Source: Chitinophagales bacterium
GTDB lineage: Bacteria > Bacteroidota > Bacteroidia > Chitinophagales > LD1
Reading direction: 5' to 3'
NCBI GenBank assembly: GCA_016787045.1
Contig: JAEUVA010000046.1
Coordinates: forward strand, 186,001-250,000
DNA: 64,000 nt
In this document: positions 34,289-43,788 of the stretch, in pieces
Layout of the letters: each line of letters opens with the position of its first letter
Numbering within the stretch: position 1 is the first letter of the stretch
The notes under the pieces: generated by a model
Seen by the model: the letters and a program-made list of their open reading frames with translations, nothing else
What the model was told of the DNA's origin: nothing
The model's database searches: none
Position numbers and translations under genes: made by a program

Positions 34289-37200
34289 ATGCGTCAAATT
34301 TACATCATCTGCTTTTTACTATTAACTGCTGTAATCTCTTCTGTTGCTCAAACCTCTATTACCAATGGTAGTTTAGAAAGCTGGCAAAACGTAGGTTCTA
34401 ATACCGAAGAACCCACACAGTGGAATAGTAATAAAACCGGTGGGGGAAATGCCACAAGTGGCCCACAAACCTGTTTTCGCGAATCAAGTAACCCGCACGG
34501 TGGTCTTTATTGTGCGCGCATTGCCTCCGGCTCTGTGTTTGGAATAGTGGTTAACGGCTCATTAGCCACAGGCAAAGTAGAAGCACCTTCCACCAACAAA
34601 TCAGAAGGGTACATCCGCACTATTGCCACTGACCCCAATTATGCCATGCCCTTTACCAGCAGGCCGGATAGTTTAATTTTTTGGTACAGATACACCAAGC
34701 AAGGCAGTGACTTCCCACGAGTAGAAGCGCGCTTACATGTGGGCAATGCATACGCGCCCGAAGCCCCGGTAAACGGTAACCACCCAGATAGTACGGTAAA
34801 CATTATAGCCCGTGCACAATGGCAAGGGCCGGCCACAACAGTATCGGGCTGGACCCGCATAGCTGTACCGTTTGTGTATGTAGATAATCGCACACCACAA
34901 TTTATATTAATATCCACCACCAGCAGTGGCGACCAAACCGGTGGTACATCGGGCAGCACACTTTGGTTAGATGATTTTGATGTATTCTATACCCCATCTA
35001 TTGCTGTTGGAAACATTCAACCCCTCACCTATTACCTCAATGCCGCTACCGGTGCCACCATAACTGTACCTTACACTATCCTAGGCAACTTTGTAACGGG
35101 CAATACTGTAAGTGCTGAACTGAGTAATGCCGGTGGTTCGTTTTCTGCACCTATTAGTTTAGGCAGTGTAGCCGGTACAGCGCCCTCTACTATTGCCGGA
35201 AATATACCTGCCGGTACCCCCGATGGCACCGGATACCGAGTAAGAGTGTTGACTTCTAATCCTGCACTAACTTCTACCCCAAATACGGCCAACATCACTT
35301 TGATTACCGTAAGTAATTCTATTGCGCCAACTGCCACGCAAAATATAGCGCAGGGCAGCAACGGCACGCCATTAACAGTAACCGAAACACCCGGTGCAAG
35401 CGGGCGTGTATGGAAATTTGCCACCACCAGCGGTGGACCATACAACAACATTACACCAATACAAACCGGAGTTAGCTATACGCCTAATTTTGCTATTGGT
35501 GGTACTTTTTTTGTTGTGTGTGAAACCTCTTATCCGGGCGGAACAAAAGTTATTAGCAATGAAGTACAAATTGATGTAGTAGGCAACAACATAACACCGG
35601 CTGCAAACCAAAGCATAGCCGTAAATGCCAATGGCAATACACTGACCGTTAACGAAACTGCACCCGCTACTTCACGCGAGTGGAAATATGCAACTACACA
35701 AGGTGGGCCTTACGTTTCATTTAATCCAGCACAAACCGGTACAACATACGTTCCAACCTTTAGTGCCAGTGGCTTATACTTTGTAGTTTGCCAAAGTGTG
35801 ATAAACGGAAACACCGTAACCAGCAATGCGGTAGAAATTGAAGTATCTACTCCGTTTTTAGTTACCGGTAGCATTACCGGATCACCATTTGAGTTTAGCG
35901 CCAGTGCTCCTGCTGCTACAGTTAATGTACCATATACTGTTACCAGCGCTGTGTTTCAATACAACAACACCTTTTTTGCTCAATTGAGCGATGCCAGCGG
36001 CTCTTTTGCATCACCTGTGGTTATTGGCAGCAAAGCAGATACCGGTAGTGGGGTGATTGTATCTACCATTCCATCTACCACACCCACCGGAACGGCATAC
36101 CGCATTCGCGTGGTGAGCAGCAGCCCGGCTATCAACGGCAGCAATAATGGTGTTGATTTAATTGTAAATCAATTTATCAATGCCATTGCACCAGATACAG
36201 CGCAAACAATTTTGCATGGCGCTAATGGTACTTTGTTAACTGTTATTGCCTCTCAAAATGCTACTCATGAGTGGAAATACTCTACTACTTCGGGTAGCGG
36301 TTATGTGGCTTTCAGTCCTCCACAAACAAGTGGCAGCTACACGCCAAACTTTGCCGTGCCTGGTACATATTATGTGATTTGTGCATCTAAAAACCAATAT
36401 AACGATGTGGTAAACAGCAACGAAGTAGTTATTGAAGTGCTTAATGGTACAACTATCACCACTACTTCTGCCAGTGGCTCACCCTATTTGATTTCGCCAA
36501 GTGCAAATGTGAGTACAAACGTTACGTATACATCTAATGTAATATTTAATGTGGGCAATGTGTTTAAAGCACAGATTTCTGACTATACCGGTAGCTTTGC
36601 ATCACCAGTTGAGATTGGCAACTTATCCGGCACAACCATTGCACCTATAACTGCCACTATACCCAACAGCTTGCCATCGGGAACACAATACAGGATAAGG
36701 GTAGTAAGTACTAATCCTGCGGTAACCGGTAGCGATAACGGTACTGATCTTACAGTTGTTCCATTTGAAACCTCCGTTACCCCAAACGACACACAGTACA
36801 TTGCAAAAAATCAGGCAGGTACCACCCTCACAGTAACCGAAACACATCCGGCCACCCGCGAATGGCAATGGAGTGAGTTGACCGGTTTAGGGTTTAGTGG
36901 ATTTAACCCACCACAAACCGGTACTACATACACTCCGCAGTTTAATGACGAAAAAGTATTTTATGTAATCTGTAAATCTCAGAATGCTGCGGGCGATTTT
37001 ATCACCTCTCAAGAAATTGTGATTGTGGTAGAAGAACCACAAAGCATTAACGAAACAACCAACCACCATATCAAAATGTGGTGGAGCAATGACTTGTTAA
37101 TGCTAGATGCTACAATGGCCTCTTTTGAAACGAGCACGGTGAACATTATTGGCATGAATGGAAAACTACTTGTGAATGAGAAAATATATGGAGGCCGCGT

Positions 37201-37294
37201 AAACACTCTAAACACTTCTCTACCTACCGGAGTGTATGTTATTCATACTTTTAACGCTAACATCAACAAGACAGTTAAGTTAATGAAGTGGTAA
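34289..37294 (+). CDS. Large modular T9SS-secreted surface protein
   Basis: A 1001-residue secreted protein. Order of parts: signal peptide 1-20; an N-terminal domain (21-234) resembling carbohydrate-binding or PCMD-like jelly rolls (WLDDFDVFY at its end); then two kinds of roughly 90-100-residue beta modules. Module A (FxAQLSDxxGSFxSPVxIG, IPxxxPxGTxYRIRV) occurs at about 237-338, 522-624 and 721-823. Module B (GTxLTVTE, REWKYxTTxGGPY, QTGxxYTPxF, YxVxCxS) occurs at about 343-430, 434-519, 630-717 and 828-914. The order is A-B-B-A-B-A-B. A T9SS type A sorting domain (about 925-1001) ends KLMKW. It probably acts as a surface adhesin or binding protein; no catalytic motif is seen. Confidence 0.85.
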   Translation: MRQIYIICFLLLTAVISSVAQTSITNGSLESWQNVGSNTEEPTQWNSNKTGGGNATSGPQTCFRESSNPHGGLYCARIASGSVFGIVVNGSLATGKVEAPSTNKSEGYIRTIATDPNYAMPFTSRPDSLIFWYRYTKQGSDFPRVEARLHVGNAYAPEAPVNGNHPDSTVNIIARAQWQGPATTVSGWTRIAVPFVYVDNRTPQFILISTTSSGDQTGGTSGSTLWLDDFDVFYTPSIAVGNIQPLTYYLNAATGATITVPYTILGNFVTGNTVSAELSNAGGSFSAPISLGSVAGTAPSTIAGNIPAGTPDGTGYRVRVLTSNPALTSTPNTANITLITVSNSIAPTATQNIAQGSNGTPLTVTETPGASGRVWKFATTSGGPYNNITPIQTGVSYTPNFAIGGTFFVVCETSYPGGTKVISNEVQIDVVGNNITPAANQSIAVNANGNTLTVNETAPATSREWKYATTQGGPYVSFNPAQTGTTYVPTFSASGLYFVVCQSVINGNTVTSNAVEIEVSTPFLVTGSITGSPFEFSASAPAATVNVPYTVTSAVFQYNNTFFAQLSDASGSFASPVVIGSKADTGSGVIVSTIPSTTPTGTAYRIRVVSSSPAINGSNNGVDLIVNQFINAIAPDTAQTILHGANGTLLTVIASQNATHEWKYSTTSGSGYVAFSPPQTSGSYTPNFAVPGTYYVICASKNQYNDVVNSNEVVIEVLNGTTITTTSASGSPYLISPSANVSTNVTYTSNVIFNVGNVFKAQISDYTGSFASPVEIGNLSGTTIAPITATIPNSLPSGTQYRIRVVSTNPAVTGSDNGTDLTVVPFETSVTPNDTQYIAKNQAGTTLTVTETHPATREWQWSELTGLGFSGFNPPQTGTTYTPQFNDEKVFYVICKSQNAAGDFITSQEIVIVVEEPQSINETTNHHIKMWWSNDLLMLDATMASFETSTVNIIGMNGKLLVNEKIYGGRVNTLNTSLPTGVYVIHTFNANINKTVKLMKW

Positions 37295-37307
37295 ATCTCA
37301 TTACTAT

Positions 37308-37357
37308 ATTTCTAAAAAAAAACCGCAGTGTAAACACTGCGGTTTTTTTTTAGAAAT
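37308..37357. terminator. Perfect 23-bp hairpin, bidirectional terminator
   Basis: Arms 37308-37330 and 37335-37357 are exactly complementary over 23 bp with a TAAA loop. The core is CCGCAGTG/CACTGCGG flanked by nine A and nine T, then ATTTCT/AGAAAT. It lies between the convergent cargo gene and porX and can terminate both. Confidence 0.85.
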
Positions 37358-37366
37358 TATGTTCAT

Positions 37367-38923
37367 CTACTTACTACTTAGCTTTATTACCGGCACAATC
37401 ATTTCTTCCAGCGAAATACCTCCATGCTGAAATGTGTTTTTGTAGTAATTGACAAAGTGATTGTAGTTGTTAGGATAAACCAGATACTTATCTTCTTTGG
37501 CAAAAATGTACGTTGAGCTTAACCGTGACTTAGGTAAGCCAATTTGCTCCGGTTCTTTTACGGCAAACACATCTCTATCTTCAAAATTGAGATTCTTACC
37601 GGTTTTATACCGAATGTTTGTGGTGGTTTCGCGGTCGCCAATGCAGCGCGATGGCGCTTGTACGCGGATAGTTCCGTGGTCTGTAGTGAGCAGTAGGTTT
37701 ACATCTTTCTCGGCTAACTTTTTAAGAGCATTTTGCAATGGCGAATGTTCAAACCACGAAACAGAGAGCGAACGATAGGCCGCTTCATCGCTCGCTAACT
37801 CTTTGAGTACCTCCATTTCTGTACGGGCGTGAGAAAGCATATCCACAAAATTGTAAACGATAACAGTAAGCTTGTTGTTTAAATAATTACTGATGTTGTT
37901 TTCTAGCAGTCCCCCATCGCGATGATTGGTTATTTTTACATACTGGTGCTTAATCGTATCACGAAAAGTGCGTTTCAAAAAATCTTCCAAAAAATCTTGC
38001 TCATACAAATTTTTGCCTCCTTCATCATCATCATTTTTCCACTTGTCGGGAAAATTTTTCTGAATATCTAAAGGCATCATACCGGCAAACATGGCATTGC
38101 GGGCATACTGTGTGGCAGTTGGCAAAATGGCATAGAAGGTGCTCTCCTCTTCTACCCGGTAACTATCCATCACCATGGGTTGTATAGACTTCCACTGATC
38201 ATAACGCAGGTTATCTATCACTACCAAAAATGTGGGTTTATTCTCTTTGAGTAGGGGTACTAATTTTTGGCGCAATAGGTTATGACTCATTATCGGGGCA
38301 TTATCACCGGGTTCAGTATTAATCCAGTTTTTGTAATTCTTGGTAACATACTTGCAAAACTCGCGATTGGCCTCTTCTTTTTGCGATTCAAAAACCTGTT
38401 TCATGCTGGAATCACTCTTATCCAACTCTATTTCCCAGTAAATTAATTTCTTATACAACTCAGCCCACTCTTCATGATTCATATTTTCTTGAATCTGCAT
38501 AAAGAGTTTCTGAAACTCCTGCTGATAATTAGAAGTTGTTTTCTCGGTAACTAAGCGTTCGTTATCAATAATTTTTTTGAGCGTGGAGAGTATTTGCTGT
38601 GGTTTTACGGGTTTAATGAGGTAATCGGCAATTTGGGAGCCGATGGCTTCTTCCATTAAATTTTCCTCCTCGTTTTTAGTAATCATTACACAAGGTATGT
38701 GCTGATCTATGGTTTTTATGCGTTGCAGTGTTTCTAAACCGGTAAGTCCCGGCATGCTTTCATCTAAAAATACCACATCAATACCACGAGCAGCTACGCG
38801 GTCAATGGCATCTTTGCCGTTTGTAACGGGTATTACCTTGTATCCTTTATTTTCCAGAAACATAATGCTGGGTTTCAGCAAATCAATTTCATCGTCTGCC
38901 CATAGAATGGTAATAGCGGCCAT
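37367..38923 (-). CDS. porX: PorX: response regulator with PglZ effector domain
   Basis: Regulator of the type IX secretion system. The ATG at 38923 (MAAITILWADD) gives 518 residues, the same length as Porphyromonas gingivalis PorX; the open frame extends 16 codons upstream without support. The receiver domain (about 4-120) has D10, D11, phospho-acceptor Asp54 in FLDESMPG and Lys in YLIKPVKP. After a helical linker comes a PglZ/alkaline-phosphatase-superfamily domain with VIDNLRYDQW, PTATQYARN and TTDHGTIRV, the metal-binding core. In P. gingivalis PorX works with PorY and SigP, and its PglZ domain is reported to cleave cyclic oligonucleotides. PorY is not encoded nearby. Three likely T9SS cargos lie in the same window. 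Confidence 0.9.
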   Translation of the reverse strand: MAAITILWADDEIDLLKPSIMFLENKGYKVIPVTNGKDAIDRVAARGIDVVFLDESMPGLTGLETLQRIKTIDQHIPCVMITKNEEENLMEEAIGSQIADYLIKPVKPQQILSTLKKIIDNERLVTEKTTSNYQQEFQKLFMQIQENMNHEEWAELYKKLIYWEIELDKSDSSMKQVFESQKEEANREFCKYVTKNYKNWINTEPGDNAPIMSHNLLRQKLVPLLKENKPTFLVVIDNLRYDQWKSIQPMVMDSYRVEEESTFYAILPTATQYARNAMFAGMMPLDIQKNFPDKWKNDDDEGGKNLYEQDFLEDFLKRTFRDTIKHQYVKITNHRDGGLLENNISNYLNNKLTVIVYNFVDMLSHARTEMEVLKELASDEAAYRSLSVSWFEHSPLQNALKKLAEKDVNLLLTTDHGTIRVQAPSRCIGDRETTTNIRYKTGKNLNFEDRDVFAVKEPEQIGLPKSRLSSTYIFAKEDKYLVYPNNYNHFVNYYKNTFQHGGISLEEMIVPVIKLSSK

Positions 38924-39068
38924 GTTGGTTGGTTGTATTTGTGCTTGTATCATGCAATAATAATGCAGCAAGCGGGTATTTATTGTGTAGAACTAATGTT
39001 AAGAAAAACAAATGCACTTAAAGTAAGTATTACATACTTGAAAAGAGAGATACAATTCTAAAACACAA

Positions 39069-39356
39069 CTACAAAACCTCTAACACACTCCAGGCATTTG
39101 GTTTAGCGCTAAAATATTTTTTGGCCAATTGCCAGGTTTCGGCAAAAAAGGCAGAGCGCCTGTAGTTTTCTAAATCATCGGCCGATTTCCATTTGCTATA
39201 TGTAAAGAAGATGTTTGGATTATCAGCATCCCGGAGCAACTGCACGCCCATACATCCTGAAAAAGCTGCTATGGTGGCCTTTCTCTCTTCAAAGGTTTTT
39301 AAAAAGTGCGGCACTCCATCTGTATGGAACGTCATGCATACAATTCTTATCAGCAT
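39069..39356 (-). CDS. Antibiotic biosynthesis monooxygenase (ABM)-like protein
   Basis: A 95-residue protein of the dimeric ferredoxin-like ABM fold: MLIRIVCMTFHTDGV, then KATIAAFSGCMGVQLLRD and FTYSKWKSADDLENYRRSAFF, where the aromatic-rich second half is typical. Members include heme-degrading and quinol monooxygenases but most have unknown activity. It lies 9 nt downstream of the SAM hydroxide adenosyltransferase gene on the same strand, so they are probably co-transcribed. Confidence 0.8.
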   Translation of the reverse strand: MLIRIVCMTFHTDGVPHFLKTFEERKATIAAFSGCMGVQLLRDADNPNIFFTYSKWKSADDLENYRRSAFFAETWQLAKKYFSAKPNAWSVLEVL

Positions 39357-39365
39357 AGCTCTGAG

Positions 39366-40136
39366 TTAATCAACGGTTATTTGTACAGGAGTACCTACCC
39401 TAAGTGCCAATAGTTTATCTGCCCTGCCTTTACAAATGGCAATTTCAATAAAACCAGTTTTACTAAGTAGTGCTACTAACTCTCCTTCTTCCACGTTATC
39501 ATACTGTTCGCTTATTTCATTAATCTGACCCACACCAACATATATGTTAAATTTCTTTTCTCCGATATAATGAGCTAACATATTTGGTGTAATGTTAGTG
39601 ATTGCATTACCATAGTTATCAATATGAATAACACTGCCCAGTATGCGACCGTTGCTTGTTAATGGCTGTATTAACCGAAGATGAACGGCTTCGGTAGTAA
39701 GGTGTGCAAAATCAGATGGCTTGTACTCTTGCACCAAAAGATTCACTATTTTACCTATTGCTGCCTCCATAAGGGGCGTGCTTTGTACGGTTAGTTCTTC
39801 GTTTACCTCGTAGGTTTCATGAGGAGTTTTTTCAAACGCTAACGATAAAAAACCGTTATCAAACGTAACGAAAAAATGTCCATCAACAATTGACACAAGC
39901 AGTCTTCGCTTGGCATCGGTGCTACTCATGTGTACCACATGAATGGTGCCTTTAGGAAAGTACTTGTAGCTGTTGCGAACAGTAAAAGCTGCTTCTTTTA
40001 TGTCAAAGGGCATAATGCTGTGTGTTACATCTACTATGGGCACCACCTGCTCGCAATATGTAATAATGGCGCCTTTGATAGCCGCCACATAGTAATCGCG
40101 AATGCCGAGGTCTGATGTAAATGTGACTAAAGCCAT
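39366..40136 (-). CDS. SAM hydroxide adenosyltransferase (DUF62 family)
   Basis: A 256-residue member of the family that hydrolyses S-adenosylmethionine to adenosine and methionine, related to fluorinases and chlorinases. The N-terminal signature FTSDLGIRDYYVAAIKG holds the Asp residues that bind SAM. The middle has VDVTHSIMPFDIKEAAF and the C-terminal domain has HIDNYGNAITNI. Fluorinase-specific insertions are not evident. The biological purpose of the activity is unclear. It precedes the ABM-like gene. Confidence 0.88.
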   Translation of the reverse strand: MALVTFTSDLGIRDYYVAAIKGAIITYCEQVVPIVDVTHSIMPFDIKEAAFTVRNSYKYFPKGTIHVVHMSSTDAKRRLLVSIVDGHFFVTFDNGFLSLAFEKTPHETYEVNEELTVQSTPLMEAAIGKIVNLLVQEYKPSDFAHLTTEAVHLRLIQPLTSNGRILGSVIHIDNYGNAITNITPNMLAHYIGEKKFNIYVGVGQINEISEQYDNVEEGELVALLSKTGFIEIAICKGRADKLLALRVGTPVQITVD

Positions 40137-40278
40137 ACAACTGGTAATGAACGAAAATGAACCAATTTACGAGCATTAAAAACCAACTTAGTGGAAAAAA
40201 TTGTGGATAGATATATTTTGCTGTACAGCACCACAAGAAATGGAATACCTACATTCGTTACTACTAAAACACACCTAA

Positions 40279-41244
40279 TTGACAGAACTTACACTCAACA
40301 TTGAGGGCATAGACCCTATAGATTTTTTCGGAGTAAATAATTCACGATTTAATTTTATTAAGAAAAATTTTCCTACGTTACGAATGGTAACCCGTGGCAA
40401 TGTAATTAAGGCAGAGGGGAACGAGGAAGACCTTGCAGCTTTTAAAGAAAAGGTGGATAGGATGATGAGCCACATAGAACGCTATGGTAAGCTCACTGAG
40501 GATAATATTGAAAACATAGTGCTTACCAAACCCGAAACCACAGAGAGAAAAGAAAAAGAAAAAGAGCCGAAAAACATTATTGTGTATGGCAATAACGGTT
40601 TGGTAGTACGTGCCCGCACCGAAAACCAATTGCAAATGGTAAAAGAAAGTGAGAAAAATGACATAGTTTTTGCCATTGGCCCCGCAGGTACCGGAAAAAC
40701 CTACACAGCAGTAGCCATTGCCGTGAAAGCACTTAAAGAAAAAAACGTAAAGAAGATAATCCTTACAAGGCCCGCTGTAGAGGCAGGTGAAAGTTTGGGA
40801 TTTTTGCCCGGAGATTTGAAAGAAAAAATAGACCCGTACCTGCGCCCGCTATATGATGCGCTGGATGACATGATACCGGCTGATAAACTGACCTACTACA
40901 TGGAAAACCGCGTGATAGAAGTAGCTCCACTGGCGTTTATGCGCGGAAGAACACTAGACCATGCCTTTATTCTATTAGATGAAGCGCAAAACTGTAGCGA
41001 TATGCAGTTAAAAATGTTTTTAACCCGCATAGGTGCCAATTCAAAAGTAATAGTAACCGGTGACCCCACACAAATTGACTTGCCACCAAAAGTAAATTCC
41101 GGACTGCATACTGCCTTGAGAATACTGAAACCGGTAAGCGGAATTTCGCAAATTATGCTCAACGAGAGCGATGTAGTTCGGCACCGGTTGGTAAAAGAAA
41201 TTATCCGCGCCTACGATACCATCAACAAAAACAGACAAGATTAA
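40279..41244 (+). CDS. PhoH family ATPase
   Basis: A 321-residue PhoH-like P-loop protein with an N-terminal KH-like region (FFGVNNSRFNFIKKNFP) and Walker A GPAGTGKT (134-141). Walker B is ILLDEAQN, followed by VTGDPTQIDLP. Family members bind RNA or have helicase-like ATPase roles in phosphate stress and rRNA maturation; the precise function is uncertain. The only start that includes the conserved N-terminus is a TTG at 40279, so this gene appears to use a rare start codon. Confidence 0.88.
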   Translation: MTELTLNIEGIDPIDFFGVNNSRFNFIKKNFPTLRMVTRGNVIKAEGNEEDLAAFKEKVDRMMSHIERYGKLTEDNIENIVLTKPETTERKEKEKEPKNIIVYGNNGLVVRARTENQLQMVKESEKNDIVFAIGPAGTGKTYTAVAIAVKALKEKNVKKIILTRPAVEAGESLGFLPGDLKEKIDPYLRPLYDALDDMIPADKLTYYMENRVIEVAPLAFMRGRTLDHAFILLDEAQNCSDMQLKMFLTRIGANSKVIVTGDPTQIDLPPKVNSGLHTALRILKPVSGISQIMLNESDVVRHRLVKEIIRAYDTINKNRQD

Positions 41245-41337
41245 GCGTAGCACTTCTGCGTTATCTGCACAAGGCATGGTTGAAAACTGCTCCTATTACT
41301 AAACATTCAAAAGCTACCTTAGAGTAAAGCAATTTCT

Positions 41338-42243
41338 GTGGAAATAAAACGTTTTGCAGCCATTGACATAGGTTCTAACTCAGTACGATTACTGATAGAA
41401 AACGTACTGCAAAACGGTGAAGGCCCTATCTTCAAAAAAAGTGCCCTAATACGAGTACCTGTTCGCTTGGGTGCAAATGTGTTTAGCCAACAAGCAATAC
41501 CGGAAATCACCATCAGGCAATTAGTGGACACCATGATTGGCTTCAAACATATTATGCGCGCCAATAATGTATTACACTACAAGGGTTGCGCCACCAGCGC
41601 AATGCGCGAGGCGGCCAATGGTAGTGCCATCGTAAAGCGTATTAAACGCGAGGCAGGTATAGACATCGGCATCATTACCGGCAATTCAGAAGCACATATC
41701 ATTTTCAACAGCCAAAGGGCAGTGCGTGAGCGGGTAGGCAAAAACTGTGTTTTTATTGATGTTGGCGGTGGCTCTACCGAGATTACAGTTTTTAAAAATG
41801 GTAAAGTACATGCTGCTAAATCCTTTAAAATCGGAACTATTCGGCTGCTACAAAAAACAGTAACTAAAGCTGAATGGAAAAAAATGAAAGACTGGCTAAG
41901 CAGCAAAATCTTTAGAATGCGCGATGTGAGTGTAGTTGGTTCGGGAGGAAACATTAACCGCATCAGTAAGTTAGCACAGTTGAAAACGGACAAACCACTT
42001 TCATACAACAAGCTCAAACAAATTGTAGAAGAACTTCAACAATACAGCTACGATGATCGCATCAAAAAATTTGACCTCAACCCCGACAGAGCGGATGTAA
42101 TTTTACCTGCCGGTGAAATTTTTACCACCATCATGAATTGGCTACATGCCACCGAAATTTTTATACCTAAAGTGGGCTTAGGCGATGGCATTGTACGAGA
42201 GGTATATAAAGAGTATCTGAACGGCAAATCCAGTAAGCTGTAA
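41338..42243 (+). CDS. Ppx/GppA family exopolyphosphatase
   Basis: A 301-residue ASKHA-fold phosphatase. The N-terminal phosphate loop is DIGSNSVRLLIE and the second phosphate loop is DVGGGSTEITV; YKGCATSAMREA is also typical. It is the short single-domain form lacking the C-terminal HD region of E. coli Ppx. It probably acts on polyphosphate or pppGpp. The start is GTG at 41338. It lies 93 nt after phoH, possibly in the same phosphate/stress-related unit, which is an inference from family roles. Confidence 0.88.
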   Translation: MEIKRFAAIDIGSNSVRLLIENVLQNGEGPIFKKSALIRVPVRLGANVFSQQAIPEITIRQLVDTMIGFKHIMRANNVLHYKGCATSAMREAANGSAIVKRIKREAGIDIGIITGNSEAHIIFNSQRAVRERVGKNCVFIDVGGGSTEITVFKNGKVHAAKSFKIGTIRLLQKTVTKAEWKKMKDWLSSKIFRMRDVSVVGSGGNINRISKLAQLKTDKPLSYNKLKQIVEELQQYSYDDRIKKFDLNPDRADVILPAGEIFTTIMNWLHATEIFIPKVGLGDGIVREVYKEYLNGKSSKL

Positions 42244-42323
42244 CCATACCGCATTATTTATTTAACCTTGTAACTACAACAATTCAAAATGTTGTGTGTT
42301 TGTGACTGATTAAATGCTACTAC

Positions 42324-42920
42324 ATGAATTACAAAAAAGAAGAAATCTACAATGCCGATGGCATTGAAACGCTCCGAAAAAACTACACCGAGATTTTAAA
42401 AACGCTTGGCGAAGACACCAGCCGCGATGGTTTAGAGAAAACACCTGAGCGTGTGGCCAAGGCAATGCATTTTCTTACTCAGGGTTACCACATGGATGCT
42501 GATGCTATTTTAAAGGGTGCTCTTTTCAAAGAAAACCATAATCAAATGGTGGTAGTAAAAGATATTGAGTTATACTCTCTGTGCGAGCATCATTTACTGC
42601 CATTTTATGGACGTGCACACATTGCGTATATTCCTAATGGAACAATAGTTGGGCTGAGCAAACTGGCTCGGATAGTAGATGTTTTTTCCCGAAGATTGCA
42701 AGTACAAGAGCGCTTAACCATACAAGTACGCGATGCTCTGCAAAATGCGCTACAGCCGCTGGGTGTAGCTGTGGTAATTGAGGCCAAACACTTGTGTATG
42801 ATGATGCGCGGTGTGAGCAAACAAAACTCGGTTACCACCACATCGGCATTTACCGGTGAGTTTGAAAAAGAAGCTACTCGTAACGAGTTTATTAAGTTGA
42901 TTAGCTCAACACTCAGTTAA
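42324..42920 (+). CDS. folE: GTP cyclohydrolase I
   Basis: First enzyme of tetrahydrofolate/pterin synthesis, converting GTP to dihydroneopterin triphosphate. The 198-residue protein has zinc ligands Cys87, His90 and Cys158 in the same spacing as E. coli Cys110, His113 and Cys181. Other signatures are [13 protein letters not shown] and [12 protein letters not shown]. It precedes fabD by 10 nt, so the two are probably co-transcribed. Confidence 0.95.
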   Translation: MNYKKEEIYNADGIETLRKNYTEILKTLGEDTSRDGLEKTPERVAKAMHFLTQGYHMDADAILKGALFKENHNQMVVVKDIELYSLCEHHLLPFYGRAHIAYIPNGTIVGLSKLARIVDVFSRRLQVQERLTIQVRDALQNALQPLGVAVVIEAKHLCMMMRGVSKQNSVTTTSAFTGEFEKEATRNEFIKLISSTLS

Positions 42921-42930
42921 TAAGTTTTTT

Positions 42931-43785
42931 ATGACCACTTATGTTTTTCCGGGGCAGGGCTCGCAGTTCAAAGGTATGGGCAACGATTTATGCGGAACCC
43001 AAAAAGCGCTTGAGCTTCTTGGATTAGCTGATTCAGTAATTGGCTTTTCATTATCAGATGTTATGAAAAACGGCAGCAATGAAGATTTGAAACGTACAGA
43101 TGTTACACAGCCGGCTATATTTGTACACTCCGTTATTACTTATCTTCTTTTGGACAATCCAACACCGGCCATGGTTGCCGGTCATTCCCTTGGTGAGTTT
43201 TCTGCCTTAGTGGCCAATGGTTGCCTGAGTTTCGAAAACGCTTTAAAATTAGTGAGCATACGTGCACAAGCCATGCAAAAAGCATGCGAGCAAAACCCGG
43301 GCACTATGGCGGCTGTGTTGGGGTATTCATCTGATGAGTTAGTGGAAGAGGTGTGTGCTAATATTTCAGATGATGTAGTGGTACCCGCCAACTACAACGC
43401 TCCGGGGCAATTGGTCATATCAGGTTCTGTTGCAGGTATAGAAAAAGCCACCGAAAAACTGAAAGCAGCAGGTGTAAAACGTGTATTGAAACTCCCTGTT
43501 GGGGGAGCTTTTCATTCTCCGCTGATGCAGCCCGCTGCTGCAGAGCTTGAAAAAGCGATTCATGAATTGCAGTTTAATGTTCCCGTTTGCGCTATTTATC
43601 AAAACGTAACTGCAAAAGCAGAAACAGATGCTACATTTATCAAAAAAAATCTGATTGCGCAACTTACCGCACCTGTACGATGGACTCAATCGGTAAAGCA
43701 AATGCTAACCGATGGTGCTACTGAGTTTAGAGAAATAGGTCCCGGAAATGTGCTCACCGGCCTTGTAGGCAAGATACGTGCATAG
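42931..43785 (+). CDS. fabD: Malonyl-CoA:ACP transacylase
   Basis: Loads malonyl groups onto acyl carrier protein for fatty acid synthesis. The N-terminal FPGQGSQ motif (6-12) and the nucleophile elbow GHSLGE with Ser86 are present, as are the Arg/His region following and the PVGGAFHSPLM block. At 284 residues it is complete. It is located away from other fab genes except fabG 9 kb downstream. Its stop is 3 nt from the stop of the convergent nuclease gene. Confidence 0.95.
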   Translation: MTTYVFPGQGSQFKGMGNDLCGTQKALELLGLADSVIGFSLSDVMKNGSNEDLKRTDVTQPAIFVHSVITYLLLDNPTPAMVAGHSLGEFSALVANGCLSFENALKLVSIRAQAMQKACEQNPGTMAAVLGYSSDELVEEVCANISDDVVVPANYNAPGQLVISGSVAGIEKATEKLKAAGVKRVLKLPVGGAFHSPLMQPAAAELEKAIHELQFNVPVCAIYQNVTAKAETDATFIKKNLIAQLTAPVRWTQSVKQMLTDGATEFREIGPGNVLTGLVGKIRA

Positions 43786-43788
43786 CTG

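Noticed and set aside
34289..37294. CRISPR-like or satellite repeats in the 1001-residue gene
   Set aside because: The repeats are protein modules of about 260-300 bp with diverged DNA; no short direct repeats with unique spacers.
37367..38923. PglZ domain as part of a BREX phage-defence locus
   Set aside because: The PglZ-like domain is fused to a receiver domain with PorX length and no other BREX genes are nearby.
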